DNA of 64,000 nt from an uncultured Clostridia bacterium. Its GTDB lineage: Bacteria > Bacillota > Clostridia > Oscillospirales > Ruminococcaceae. Location: NCBI GenBank assembly GCA_946498095.1, contig CAMMMX010000011.1, positions 1-64,000 of the forward strand, read 5' to 3'. The position numbers were made by a program, and so were the translations under genes. Positions within the stretch are counted from its first letter, which is position 1, and each line of letters begins with the position of its first letter. Positions 1 to 10,593 of this stretch are shown here, piece by piece. The notes below the pieces were generated by a model. It made no database searches, was not told the DNA's origin, and was given only the letters and a program-made list of their open reading frames with translations.

Positions 1-283
1 GCGTTGTCCGCATCATGCCCTTCTAGGGCTTCCTCAAGCCCCCGGCTTTGCCGGGGGGCCTGACTTGGTCAGGGAATCCCTCGGCTTTGCTATTGGAGAT
101 GTCGGCCAAAAGCTTGATTCCAGCATGAAACAAAACGAACTGTTAACAGCCATGTTTCCGGATATCAGGCTGATTGGTACAGCAACCCTATTGACGGTCT
201 GTAGGGCGTTTAGTGCCTTTTGGAGGGGTATACATGCGCCCTCCTTGGTGGTTACGATTTGGTTTATGGACCTCCACAAAAGC
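1..283. other. Left-edge non-coding stretch with tandem hairpins
   Basis: No convincing gene is seen here. Three small hairpins follow one another: GCCC-TTCTA-GGGC at 17-29, CCCCGGC-TTT-GCCGGGG at about 40-56 and CCTGAC-TTG-GTCAGG at 59-73. The GGCTTTGCC core resembles the outer-stem cores of the long inverted repeats in the purine operon, so this may be the end of another copy cut by the window edge. That link is only a suggestion. Confidence 0.3.
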
Positions 284-1186
284 TTACGTCGACGAATGTG
301 GAACAACAGGATACCACAGTTCGATATATCCGTATTCCGGCGTACCGCCATAGATTTCAAATTCCGGACCGTCTGCCTTGTCGTAAGGCGCTACCGGCAG
401 CCATTCACTGTAAAACTGCTTTTGCAGCGTCGTCAGAATAGGAAAAAAATCCGTATCCCAGGAAAAGCGTGGGGAGGGGAATATAGCGTATGTCTGCGCA
501 GGGATGTGTGCAGTGGTGTAACCGTCCGTACGGCTGTAGGGCCCCTGAAAGGCACAGAGCATGTAGGGGAAGGTTCCCTCTGTAGTCTTTCGGTAGTTGA
601 CAGCCCCGTGAATACAGCAAAGGTCCTGTGGCAGCCAGGACGGAAGTTTTCCGGCATCCTCGGCCAGTTTTTCATAGCTTCCGTTTGCGTGACATTCCTG
701 CCAAAGTTCGCCTGGCGTTTGATAGGAGGGATCCCCAAGCGTGGATGCTAACGTTTCCATGCCAAAGATATCGAAGGCTTCCTTGGTTTCGATGCGGTAA
801 TTCATTTCACTCGCTCCTTTGATGGATATCTGGAAGGAGATGCGAGGGTAGGCTTTGAGCGTGACGCCATCCCTGCGTGCCTGTGAGGGTGTCATACCGT
901 GCATGGCTTGGAAAGCGCGCGTAAACGAGACGGGGGATTCATATCCATATTGGAGTGCAACGTCGAGAACCCGAACGTTTCCATTACGCAGGGAAAGTGC
1001 CGCCTGAGAGAGCCTGCGACGCCGAATGTATTCCCCTAATGGGATATCTGTGATAAACGAGAACATCCGCTGGAAATTGTATAGGGAGCAGCAAGCGAGT
1101 TGGGCGACGACGGACATGTCGATTTCCCCATCGAGATTTTGCTCGATGTAGTCGATTGCACGATTCATTTTATCCAGCCAATCCAT
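284..1186 (-). CDS. AraC-family regulator with GyrI-like effector domain
   Basis: Predicted transcription regulator of 300 residues. The first ~105 residues form an AraC/XylS-type double helix-turn-helix (AIDYIEQNLDGEIDMS, then SPVSFTRAFQAMHGMTPSQ). Residues ~120-300 resemble the GyrI/SOUL-like ligand-binding domain (starting MNYRIETKEAFDIFGME), an arrangement seen in BmrR- and Rob-like multidrug-sensing regulators. I chose the ATG at 1186 because AAAGGA lies 9 bases upstream; an in-frame ATG at 1204 has no such site. It stands alone, with no obvious target gene beside it, so the ligand and regulon are unknown. Confidence 0.85.
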   Translation of the reverse strand: MDWLDKMNRAIDYIEQNLDGEIDMSVVAQLACCSLYNFQRMFSFITDIPLGEYIRRRRLSQAALSLRNGNVRVLDVALQYGYESPVSFTRAFQAMHGMTPSQARRDGVTLKAYPRISFQISIKGASEMNYRIETKEAFDIFGMETLASTLGDPSYQTPGELWQECHANGSYEKLAEDAGKLPSWLPQDLCCIHGAVNYRKTTEGTFPYMLCAFQGPYSRTDGYTTAHIPAQTYAIFPSPRFSWDTDFFPILTTLQKQFYSEWLPVAPYDKADGPEFEIYGGTPEYGYIELWYPVVPHSST

Positions 1187-1204
1187 TATACAACATCCTT
1201 TCAT

Positions 1205-1536
1205 GGCGTGCAGCGCATCCGATTCCTTTTCCTATCATACTGGATAGAATGAGCGCCACGCGCAACTATTGATGCACAATCCGGTTTATCCTCATTTGTG
1301 ATTTCCCCGTAGCGAATCGGAGCGGTGTCTGCAATTAAGGGAAAAATATCCTAGGTGTTTGGCTACGACCACTGATGAAGCCTTATAAGAACGAACCTAT
1401 TTACCGACAAGTGTCTCAAGACGCACGGAAGCTTATTTCACACTTGCATCTATCGAAAGATTGTTGCTCTTGACTTTGGAAATGAAAGCTTTTTTACGGG
1501 TATTACTACTGATAGAACCGGTGTTGTCCCTAACCA
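1205..1536. other. Non-coding gap between groEL and the AraC-type gene
   Basis: About 330 bases without a supportable gene. The right part lies downstream of groEL and the left part upstream of the AraC-family gene, so the regulator's promoter should be at the left. I see no clear consensus promoter, RNA gene or repeat. Confidence 0.4.
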
Positions 1537-1577
1537 AAGCAAGCGGTATCCGCCATTATGGCGGATACCGCTTGCTT
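1537..1577 (-). terminator. Likely groESL terminator
   Basis: Perfect 18-bp inverted repeat (1537-1554 with 1560-1577) around the 5-base loop ATTAT, 26 bases beyond the groEL stop. The T-run on the minus strand is weak (TTGGTTA), so termination could be incomplete or the hairpin may protect the 3' end. Confidence 0.65.
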
Positions 1578-1603
1578 CTTTATAGAACGGTTCACAAACC
1601 GGA

Positions 1604-3253
<1,650 letters not shown>

Positions 3254-3267
3254 TCAATCCGTTCAGA

Positions 3268-3609
<342 letters not shown>

Positions 3610-3636
3610 TTAGCACTCTAATATCTCGAGTGCTAA
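3610..3636 (-). promoter_or_regulatory. CIRCE operator (HrcA binding site)
   Basis: Exact match to the CIRCE consensus: TTAGCACTC (3610-3618), nine bases, GAGTGCTAA (3628-3636). HrcA is known to repress groESL and dnaK operons through this inverted repeat. It overlaps the predicted transcription start of groES. A further sequence, AAGTGCTAA, at 3669-3677 looks like one half-site but has no partner arm. Confidence 0.97.
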
Positions 3637-3641
3637 ATACT

Positions 3642-3669
3642 ATTGTAATCATTCTCAAAATAAAATCAA
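3642..3669 (-). promoter_or_regulatory. groESL promoter
   Basis: Read on the minus strand: -35 TTGATT (3669-3664), 16-base spacer, -10 TACAAT (3647-3642). The start point would fall about 7 bases further on, inside the CIRCE operator, which fits repression by blocking polymerase. Confidence 0.75.
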
Positions 3670-3768
3670 GTGCTAAGCTGTAAAAAAACAAATTTTCGTG
3701 AATACATCTAAATATTTCCTACAAAAATCACAAAAAATATCTATAATAAAATAGTTTGCGAGAGATAA

Positions 3769-5049
3769 CTAACGCTTCGCAGCCAGTGCGCGTTGTCCAA
3801 TATCGTGGCGTACATGAACGCCTTCAAAAGAAATGGCTTTTACACCCGCGTAGGCTTTGTCCAATGCGCAGCGCAGGCAGGAACCTACCGCTGTCACACC
3901 GAGGACGCGCCCCCCTGCGGTGTAATAGACGCCATCTTGCTGTTTTGTTCCAGCGTGATAAATACAGACGCCATCCCGCTGGCCGTTTTCATCCAAGCCG
4001 GCAATCAACTTGCCCGTTTCATATTTCTGTGGATACCCGCCCGATGCCATAATGACGCAAGCGGCGGCTCCCTGTGACCAGCGGATATCCAGCTCGGCGA
4101 GGCGTTCCTCACAGACAGCCAGGAAGATCTCCGCCAAATCGCTTCCCAGGAGCGGCAGCACGACCTGAGTCTCCGGGTCACCGAAACGACAGTTGTACTC
4201 GATGACCTTGGGTCCGTCCGGCGTCAGCATCAATCCGAAGTAGAGGCAGCCTTTAAAAGAGCGGCCTTCCGCATTCATCGCGTTCATTGTGGGCAGGAAT
4301 ATGGTATCCATACATTCCTGGGCGATATCAGCCGTGTAATACGGGTTGGGCGCGACAGTGCCCATTCCGCCAGTATTCAACCCCTTGTCGCCATCCAGTG
4401 CCCGCTTGTGATCCATGGACGATATCATGGGAACCATTGTCTTGCCGTCTGTAAACGCGAGGACGGACACTTCCGGCCCTGTCAGGAATTCTTCTATCAC
4501 GATGCGGTTGCCGCTGGCGCCGAACAACTTGTCCTCCATAATGGAGCGTACCGCGTCTTGCGCGGCGGCAAAGTCTTCTGCAATGATGACGCCCTTCCCC
4601 AGCGCCAGCCCGTCCGCTTTTACCACAACGGGAAAACGGTTTTCCTGTTCTATGTAAGCGATGGCGTCGGACGGATTGTCGAATGTCTCGTACTTAGCCG
4701 TCGGAATGCCATATTTTTTCATCAGCGACTTGGAGAACACCTTGCTGCCTTCCAGGATTGCTGCCGCCTTGTTCGGGCCGAAAGCCTTGATCCCTTCCGC
4801 TTCCAGTGCGTCAACCATGCCCAGTACGAGTGGATCGTCCGGAGCCACGCATACGAGATCTACTGCTAGACGTTTGGCCAGCATTACAACGCCGTCAATG
4901 TCCGTCGCCTTAACATCGAAGCATTCCGCATACGCTGCTATCCCGCCGTTGCCTGGCGCACAGTACAGCTTCTCCACCAACGGACTTTCGGCTAGCTTCA
5001 TGACGATCGCGTGCTCGCGTCCGCCCCCGCCAATTACCAGTATCTTCAT
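3769..5049 (-). CDS. purD: Phosphoribosylamine-glycine ligase
   Basis: GAR synthetase, 426 residues, second step of purine synthesis: phosphoribosylamine + glycine + ATP to GAR. The ATP-grasp fold is evident: MKILVIGGGGREHAI at the start, FGPNKAAAILEGSK, PVVVKADGLALGKGVIIA for ATP binding, and EYNCRFGDPETQVVLPLL for the metal site. Start taken at 5049, with AAGGAGGAAAC just upstream and the canonical N-terminus; longer in-frame starts add unrelated residues. It is the last gene of the purine operon, and the 220-base gap from purH is filled by a long inverted repeat. Confidence 0.97.
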   Translation of the reverse strand: MKILVIGGGGREHAIVMKLAESPLVEKLYCAPGNGGIAAYAECFDVKATDIDGVVMLAKRLAVDLVCVAPDDPLVLGMVDALEAEGIKAFGPNKAAAILEGSKVFSKSLMKKYGIPTAKYETFDNPSDAIAYIEQENRFPVVVKADGLALGKGVIIAEDFAAAQDAVRSIMEDKLFGASGNRIVIEEFLTGPEVSVLAFTDGKTMVPMISSMDHKRALDGDKGLNTGGMGTVAPNPYYTADIAQECMDTIFLPTMNAMNAEGRSFKGCLYFGLMLTPDGPKVIEYNCRFGDPETQVVLPLLGSDLAEIFLAVCEERLAELDIRWSQGAAACVIMASGGYPQKYETGKLIAGLDENGQRDGVCIYHAGTKQQDGVYYTAGGRVLGVTAVGSCLRCALDKAYAGVKAISFEGVHVRHDIGQRALAAKR

Positions 5050-5070
5050 CTTGTTTCCTCCTTGATAATG

Positions 5071-5265
5071 CAAAGACGGTCCGGTTATCTTGGGGCTTTG
5101 CCCCACACCCCACTTAGAAAACTTTGAGTTATTTCCCTTCCCAGCCCCATATGGGGCTGGGAAGGGAAATCATTTAAAGTTCTTGGAGATTCTTAAGAAC
5201 CTTCTTACAAGAAGGTTCTTAAGCGGAGTCTGAGGCAGAGCCTCAGGGTATCCAGACCGTCTTTG
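5071..5265. repeat. Intergenic cloverleaf-type inverted repeat, copy A
   Basis: The gap between purH and purD folds almost completely on itself. Outer arms: CAAAGACGGTCCGG (5071-5084) with CCAGACCGTCTTTG (5252-5265), followed inward by GGGGCTTTGCCCC paired with GAGGCAGAGCCTC. Inside lie a perfect 40-base palindrome (5131-5170) and a perfect 15-bp hairpin (5192-5206 with 5209-5223). Against copies B and C, the hairpin that should lie next to the left arm is deleted just after CACTTAG. It starts 5 bases past the purH stop and ends near the purD ribosome-binding site. Confidence 0.9.
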
Positions 5266-5270
5266 TATGA

Positions 5271-6449
5271 TTAATGATGGAACAGGCGGATGCCTGTGAA
5301 GGCCATAGCGATATTATACTTATTACAGGTATCTATGACATTATCGTCACGGATAGAGCCGCCGGGCTGGGCGATATACTGGACGCCGGAGCGTTGGGCG
5401 CGTTCAATGTTATCGCCGAAGGGGAAGAAGGCGTCGGATCCGAGGGAAACGCCGGAGAGGGTATTGAGCCAGGCGCGTTTTTCCTCGCGGGTAAGCGGCT
5501 GGGGTTTCTCCGTGAAGAATTGCTCCCACACGCCGTCAGCGAGGACATCCATATAGTCGTCGGAGATATAGACGTCTATGGTGTTGTCGCGATCGGGACG
5601 GCGAATGCTGTCCTTGAAGGGGAGGGAGAGGACCTTTTCATGCTGACGCAGGTACCAGATGTCGGCTTTATTACCGGCCAGACGGGTACAGTGAATCCGG
5701 GACTGCTGTCCGGCGCCGATACCGATCGCCTGTCCGTCCTTGGCATAGCACACAGAATTGGACTGGGTATACTTCAGGGCGATCAGGGAGATAATGAGGT
5801 CGCGTTTGGCATCATCAGGAATAGATTTGTTCTCGGTGACGAGATTTGCAAGCAGCGAATTGTCAATTTTCAGTTCGTTGCGTCCTTGCTCGAAGGTAAT
5901 GCCATACACGTCCTTATGTTCGATGGGCGCAGGCGTGTAGGACGGGTCGATTTTGACGATATTGTAGCTGCCTTTCCGCTTACTTTTCAGGATCGTCAGC
6001 GCCTCATCGGTGTAGCCTGGCGCAATAATACCGTCCGATACCTCGCGCGCGATCAAAGTCGCCGTAGGAGCGTCGCAGACATCGCTCAGCGCAATGAAGT
6101 CGCCGTAGGAGGACATACGGTCCGCGCCGCGTGCACGGGCGTAGGCCGTCGCCAGCGGGGAAAGCTCCAAATCGTCGACAAAGTAGATCTTTTTGAGCAC
6201 GTCGCTCATTGGGACGGCCACCGCCGCGCCCGCCGGGCTGACATGCTTGAAGGAGGCCGCCGCAGGAAGTCCGGTCGCTTCTTTCAATTCTTTAACCAGC
6301 TGCCAGCTGTTAAAAGCGTCCAGAAAGTTGATGTAGCCAGGACGCCCATTCAGCACTTCGATCGGCAGTTCGCTTCCGTCCGCCATGAATATTTTTGACG
6401 GCGTCTGATTCGGGTTGCAGCCATATTTTAGCATCAGTTCGTTTGCCAT
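5271..6449 (-). CDS. purH: AICAR formyltransferase (stand-alone PurH C-terminal domain)
   Basis: 392 residues, formylating AICAR to FAICAR with 10-formyl-tetrahydrofolate. Typical bacterial PurH is a ~510-residue fusion of IMP cyclohydrolase and this domain; here only the transformylase is present. It begins MANELMLKYGCNPNQTPSKI and has AASFKHVSPAGAAVAVP (equivalent to the KHxNPCG segment), TQSNSVCYAKDGQAIGIGAG and SDAFFPFGDNIERA. The missing cyclohydrolase is supplied by the upstream purO-type gene. The split AICARFT/PurO pair is known in some Clostridia. Strong ribosome-binding site (GAAAGGAAG) upstream. Confidence 0.95.
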   Translation of the reverse strand: MANELMLKYGCNPNQTPSKIFMADGSELPIEVLNGRPGYINFLDAFNSWQLVKELKEATGLPAAASFKHVSPAGAAVAVPMSDVLKKIYFVDDLELSPLATAYARARGADRMSSYGDFIALSDVCDAPTATLIAREVSDGIIAPGYTDEALTILKSKRKGSYNIVKIDPSYTPAPIEHKDVYGITFEQGRNELKIDNSLLANLVTENKSIPDDAKRDLIISLIALKYTQSNSVCYAKDGQAIGIGAGQQSRIHCTRLAGNKADIWYLRQHEKVLSLPFKDSIRRPDRDNTIDVYISDDYMDVLADGVWEQFFTEKPQPLTREEKRAWLNTLSGVSLGSDAFFPFGDNIERAQRSGVQYIAQPGGSIRDDNVIDTCNKYNIAMAFTGIRLFHH

Positions 6450-6480
6450 GCTTTACGCTTCCTTTCAGAAAATCCTTTAG

Positions 6481-6724
6481 CCTGCCAGATGTCTATATGG
6501 TTCTGTTGGGGGTTTGCCCCAAGCCCCACTTAGGGAACTTTTTGAAAAAAGTCCCCTAAGAACCCTCAAAAACTTTAAATGAATTTCTGAAGGAACTCCC
6601 CTTAAGGGTGTTCCTTCAGAAATCACTGAAAGTTCTTGAAGTTTTTTAAGAAACTTCTTTCAAGAAGCTTCTTAAACAGAGTCTGAGGCAGAGCCTCAGC
6701 ATAATCGTATAAACATCCGACAGG
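6481..6724. repeat. Intergenic cloverleaf-type inverted repeat, copy B
   Basis: Fills the gap between the purO stop (6725) and the purH start. The outermost arms, 6481-6497 and 6708-6724, pair with only four mismatches and differ from the arms of copies A and C. Inside are GGGGGTTTGCCCC opposite GAGGCAGAGCCTC and then three hairpins: 6529-6543/6546-6560, 6583-6596/6610-6623 (with a longer, weaker stem below) and 6645-6659/6662-6676. The layout is a four-way junction. Confidence 0.9.
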
Positions 6725-7438
6725 TTACTGGTTTTTATTAATGATGCGGGACTGGGTGGCGCCTGATTCGAGGCAGACGCAACGGGTAAAGAGGGAGACT
6801 TTATTATCAGGGTTGAGGTTATTCCAGAGCATATCGGTGAAGGCGTCGATATCGTTATCGAGGGAGACACATACGGGCTCGCCTTCGAAAGAAGGGATGG
6901 GGTTGCCGTCGCAGCGGTAGGTGTGGATGAAGTGTCCCTGTCCGGCGAGAGGGGAGGTATATTCGTAGAAATAGCGATGGTCGGAGTCAGGGTTACCGTC
7001 GGCGCTTTTAAGGATGGACAGGCGATAGGAGAAGTCCGGAGACGCTTTATCCAGTATAACGGCACCGGAGATGCGGGGAGTGAAATTCGGCGGGTCAGGC
7101 TCATAGCGACGCGTACGCAGGGCGTCTTCGAAGGTTTTGCCCTGGGACAGATAGTCATAGACCGTGTCGGTCTGATCGCCGTTTGTGACAATGATGGTGT
7201 CGCCAAGAACACGCACCGGCGCATAGATGACGAGCGAGGGGTCGGATAGCCTGGCAGGATCAAAGGCCTGGGTGCGGATGCCGTCGCCATCCTCGACGAA
7301 GATGCGGTTGCGGCTGTTTTCGCTGCGTCCCATAATGAAATAAGCGATCATGGCCTGCTTGCCGTCGGCACTTTTGCCGATCAGGATGCCGCGTCCGGGA
7401 TAGGTGTTATTTTGCAGATACTTCGCAAGATCCGTCAT
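6725..7438 (-). CDS. purO: IMP cyclohydrolase, PurO type
   Basis: 237 residues, similar to the archaeal-type IMP cyclohydrolase (PF07826) that closes FAICAR to IMP and is unrelated to the N-terminal domain of fused PurH. Recognisable parts are NNTYPGRGILIGKSADGKQA, AYFIMGRSENSRNRIF and DPSLVIYAPVRVLGDTIIVTNGDQTD. It sits between purN and the stand-alone AICAR transformylase, completing the last two steps of the pathway. The start at 7438 is 6 bases past the purN stop, indicating tight coupling. Assignment rests on motif memory and context. Confidence 0.88.
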   Translation of the reverse strand: MTDLAKYLQNNTYPGRGILIGKSADGKQAMIAYFIMGRSENSRNRIFVEDGDGIRTQAFDPARLSDPSLVIYAPVRVLGDTIIVTNGDQTDTVYDYLSQGKTFEDALRTRRYEPDPPNFTPRISGAVILDKASPDFSYRLSILKSADGNPDSDHRYFYEYTSPLAGQGHFIHTYRCDGNPIPSFEGEPVCVSLDNDIDAFTDMLWNNLNPDNKVSLFTRCVCLESGATQSRIINKNQ

Positions 7439-7444
7439 TGACTT

Positions 7445-8071
7445 CTACTCCTTTATATAAACTTTGTTCCCTCTGACCTCCAGCTTGTCTGCGCAGAACA
7501 ACGCGACAGCGCGGGGAAGAATGATCCATTCCGCCTGTTCCATGACGCGCTTCTGGAGGATCTCAGCGGTATCACCCTCGACGATCTCCACCGCCTTCTG
7601 CAAGATAATCGGACCGCCGTCGGTGACTTCGCTGACAAAGTGCACTGTCGCACCGGTCAGCTTGACACCGTAATCCAGTGCAGCCTGGTGAACGCGTAGC
7701 CCGTAGAATCCATTCCCGCAAAAGCTGGGAATCAGGGCAGGATGGACGTTTATCATACGGTTGGGATATTTTTCAGTCAGTTCCTTGGGCAGAATGAACA
7801 TAAAACCGGCCAGAATGATGAGGTCTGGCTGCGACGAGTCGATGGCGTTAAGAATAGCACGGGAGAAGTCCTCCCGCTGCAAAAACGCTTTGCGGTCGAC
7901 AACGTCGGTGGGGATACCGTGTTCAGCTGCACGTGTCAGCGCGTACGCATCCGGGGAACTGGATATGACACGAGTGATGGCCCCACCGGGAATTTCGCCG
8001 CGTTCCTGAGCGGCGATCAGTGCGCCGAGGTTGGTACCGCCGCCCGAAACCAATACAGTAATTCTTTTCAT
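7445..8071 (-). CDS. purN: Phosphoribosylglycinamide formyltransferase
   Basis: 208-residue GAR transformylase that uses 10-formyl-tetrahydrofolate in step three of the pathway. It begins MKRITVLVSGGGTNLGALI, with the phosphate-binding SGGGTN loop. The catalytic region reads MINVHPALIPSFCGNGFYG, with the HPALIPS motif, and GVKLTGATVHFVSEVTDGGPII carries the family's catalytic Asp. The start at 8071 matches this N-terminus; a longer in-frame start at 8230 would overlap purM. The spacing to purM (38 bases) and purO (6 bases) shows operon membership. Confidence 0.97.
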   Translation of the reverse strand: MKRITVLVSGGGTNLGALIAAQERGEIPGGAITRVISSSPDAYALTRAAEHGIPTDVVDRKAFLQREDFSRAILNAIDSSQPDLIILAGFMFILPKELTEKYPNRMINVHPALIPSFCGNGFYGLRVHQAALDYGVKLTGATVHFVSEVTDGGPIILQKAVEIVEGDTAEILQKRVMEQAEWIILPRAVALFCADKLEVRGNKVYIKE

Positions 8072-8109
8072 AGCGTGTGTCCGTCCAAGACGGGCTCCTT
8101 TCCGCAGTA

Positions 8110-9147
8110 TTACCGGAGCAGGACGCCTTCGTCGCCCTGGATAAGCTCGCCAAGGACGTAAGCGTCCTCGCCTGCCTTGCGTAACGAGTTGATAGCTTTG
8201 TGGGCATCGTTTTTGTCCACGCTTACGCACATGCCGACGCCCATGTTGAAGGTATTGAACATATCACGCTCAGGGATATTGCCGGTTTTGGCAATCAAAT
8301 CAAAAATCGGCAGGACTTTTACCGCCCCACGGTCAATCTTTGCGGTGATACCCTTGGGCAGCGAACGAGGAATGTTCTCATAGAAGCCGCCGCCAGTGAT
8401 ATGGGAAATGGCCTTTACCTGTACGCTTTCCAATAGTGCAAGGATGGCCTTCACATATATTTTTGTCGGAGTGAGCAGCGTTTCGCCGAGTGTGCCTGAC
8501 AACTCCTCCACATAGGTGGAGAGGTCGGCATGACCGATGTTAAATACCTTGCGTACCAGGGAAAAACCGTTGGAATGCACGCCGCTGGACGGCAGTGCAA
8601 TCAGAACGTCGCCCGGTTTCTGGCTGTCCGGCTGCAAGATCTTCTCCTTATCGACGACACCCACAGAAAAGCCTGCGAGATCATATTCGTCGACGGGGTA
8701 GAAGCCCGGCATTTCCGCCGTTTCTCCGCCGATAAGGGCGCAACCGCTTTGCACGCAGCCTTCTGCAACGCCGGAGACAATCTGCGCCACCTTCTCAGGG
8801 ACGTTTTTGCCTACCGCAATATAGTCCAGGAAGAAAAGGGGCTTAGCGCCGCAGCAGATGATGTCGTTGACGCACATGGCGACACAGTCGATCCCGACGG
8901 TATCGTGCTTATCCAGCAAGAAGGCAATTTTGAGCTTCGTACCCACACCGTCCGTGCCCGAGACGAGTACCGGCTTTTGGATACCAGTCAGATCCAGTTC
9001 AAACAGTCCGCCGAAGCCGCCGATACCGGAGAGCGCGCCCGCAGTCATCGTTCGTGCGACGTATCCCTTCATCAGTTCAACTGCTTTGTAGCCTGCGGTG
9101 ACGTCGACGCCTGCCGCCTTATAGCTTTCGCTGTGAGAATTGTTCAT
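8110..9147 (-). CDS. purM: Phosphoribosylformylglycinamidine cyclo-ligase (AIR synthetase)
   Basis: 345 residues; ATP-dependent closure of FGAM to AIR. Family landmarks are [90 protein letters not shown] and the late [14 protein letters not shown]. The start at 9147 is preceded by GGAGGT with 7-base spacing. It lies between purF and purN in the operon. PurL/PurQ/PurS, which make its substrate, are not in the window. Confidence 0.98.
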   Translation of the reverse strand: MNNSHSESYKAAGVDVTAGYKAVELMKGYVARTMTAGALSGIGGFGGLFELDLTGIQKPVLVSGTDGVGTKLKIAFLLDKHDTVGIDCVAMCVNDIICCGAKPLFFLDYIAVGKNVPEKVAQIVSGVAEGCVQSGCALIGGETAEMPGFYPVDEYDLAGFSVGVVDKEKILQPDSQKPGDVLIALPSSGVHSNGFSLVRKVFNIGHADLSTYVEELSGTLGETLLTPTKIYVKAILALLESVQVKAISHITGGGFYENIPRSLPKGITAKIDRGAVKVLPIFDLIAKTGNIPERDMFNTFNMGVGMCVSVDKNDAHKAINSLRKAGEDAYVLGELIQGDEGVLLR

Positions 9148-9172
9148 ATCGCTTACCTCCGTCGTGTTAGCT

Positions 9173-10576
9173 TTATTCTTTGCCGTTCCAGCAGTAGGTG
9201 CAGATATTGTCCGGCTCAATGCCAATGGAGTGGATAAGGTCATCCAACTCCTGGTACTTGAGTGAAGTAAAATTCAGTTTTTTGCAGATACAGTCCACCA
9301 TGTTACAATGACGCTGTGTGGTGTGGTCGGCATATTCGTCCAGATGCGTCTCTCCTTCCGTCCCTTCCAGTTCCAGAATGGCGCGGCGGGAAATCAGGTC
9401 ATACTCAGAGGTAGAGCGGGAAAAGTTGAGGTACTTGCATCCATACATGATCGGTGGGCAGGCACTGCGGATGTGCACTTCCTTCGCGCCGCTGTTGTAA
9501 AGGAATTCCGCCGTTCCGCCCATCTGCGTCCCACGAACAATGCTGTCGTCAATGAACATCAGCCGCTTGCCTCGGATGAGACGGTCAATGGGAATGAGCT
9601 TCATTTTGGCGACGAGATCGCGCATGCTCTGATTCTGCGGCATAAAGCTGCGAGGCCAGGTCGGGGTATACTTAATAAAAGGCCGCGCAAACGGGATGCC
9701 CGACTGGTTGGCATAGCCAATCGCATGGGCGGTACCAGAGTCCGGTACGCCCGCGACATAATCAACGTCGACTTTTTCGTTCATGGCAAACTGCTTGCCA
9801 TTTTCATAACGCATTGCTTCGACATTAACGCCTTCATAGCTGGACGAGGGATAACCGTAATAGGTCCACAGGAAAGCGCAGATCTTCATTTTGTTGCCCG
9901 GCGCGACGACAGTCTGCGCGCCGTCCGGTGTGACCAGCGCGATTTCGCCGGGACCCAGCTCCCGTAGATCGCCGTAGCCAAGGTTGAGATAAGCAAAGCT
10001 TTCAAAAGAGACACAGGTCGCGCCCTCCTTGTGGCCAAGAACAAGCGGAGTCCGTCCAACCTTGTCACGCGCCGCGTAGATCCCCTGCTCTGTCAGCACC
10101 ATCATGGTCATCGAACCGTCAATGACACTTTGTGCATATTGAATACCTTCGACAATGCTCCCACGTTGGTTGATTAACACGGCAACCAGCTCTGTAGCAT
10201 TGACCTTACCACGGCTCATTTCGAGAAAGTGAGAATTCCCGCTTTCAAACACCTTGTCGATTAGCTCGTCGGCATTGTTGATCCGCCCCACTGTCGTGAT
10301 GGCGAAACTGCCCAGATGGGAACGGATGATCAGCGGTTGCGGTTCCGTATCGCTGATACAGCCAATGCCCATCGTCCCGGACATCTCCTCCACGTCGTGC
10401 TCGAACTTCGTGCGGAACGGGGAGTTCTCAATGTTGTGAATGCTGCGGACAAATCCATGTTCGTTCCAGACAGCCATGCCTCCCCGTTTTGTACCGAGAT
10501 GACAGTGATAGTCCGTGCCGAAAAACAAATCCGATACACAGTCGCTGCGTGATGCGACGCCAAATATTCCGCCCAT
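9173..10576 (-). CDS. purF: PurF-like amidophosphoribosyltransferase with degenerate glutaminase domain
   Basis: 467 residues. The phosphoribosyltransferase half is intact: the PRPP loop [33 protein letters not shown], and C-terminal cysteines ([29 protein letters not shown]) that resemble the ligands of the 4Fe-4S cluster in Bacillus PurF. The N-terminal Ntn glutaminase half is not catalytic-looking. Position 2 is Gly ([13 protein letters not shown]) where active PurF has the Cys nucleophile. The HVRYPTAG region reads CISDTEP, the HNG oxyanion motif reads VGR, and SDSE reads NATE. The start is well fixed by GGAGGTAAC-ATG. It may use free ammonia, a partner glutaminase, or have another role. 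Confidence 0.88.
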   Translation of the reverse strand: MGGIFGVASRSDCVSDLFFGTDYHCHLGTKRGGMAVWNEHGFVRSIHNIENSPFRTKFEHDVEEMSGTMGIGCISDTEPQPLIIRSHLGSFAITTVGRINNADELIDKVFESGNSHFLEMSRGKVNATELVAVLINQRGSIVEGIQYAQSVIDGSMTMMVLTEQGIYAARDKVGRTPLVLGHKEGATCVSFESFAYLNLGYGDLRELGPGEIALVTPDGAQTVVAPGNKMKICAFLWTYYGYPSSSYEGVNVEAMRYENGKQFAMNEKVDVDYVAGVPDSGTAHAIGYANQSGIPFARPFIKYTPTWPRSFMPQNQSMRDLVAKMKLIPIDRLIRGKRLMFIDDSIVRGTQMGGTAEFLYNSGAKEVHIRSACPPIMYGCKYLNFSRSTSEYDLISRRAILELEGTEGETHLDEYADHTTQRHCNMVDCICKKLNFTSLKYQELDDLIHSIGIEPDNICTYCWNGKE

Positions 10577-10593
10577 GTTACCTCCTGATTCTC

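Noticed and set aside
65-751. Plus-strand frame across the AraC-type gene
   Set aside because: Overlaps a well-supported regulator on the other strand and begins in hairpin-rich non-coding sequence.
5274-6398. 374-codon plus-strand frame opposite purH
   Set aside because: Antisense to a conserved purine gene; composition-driven.
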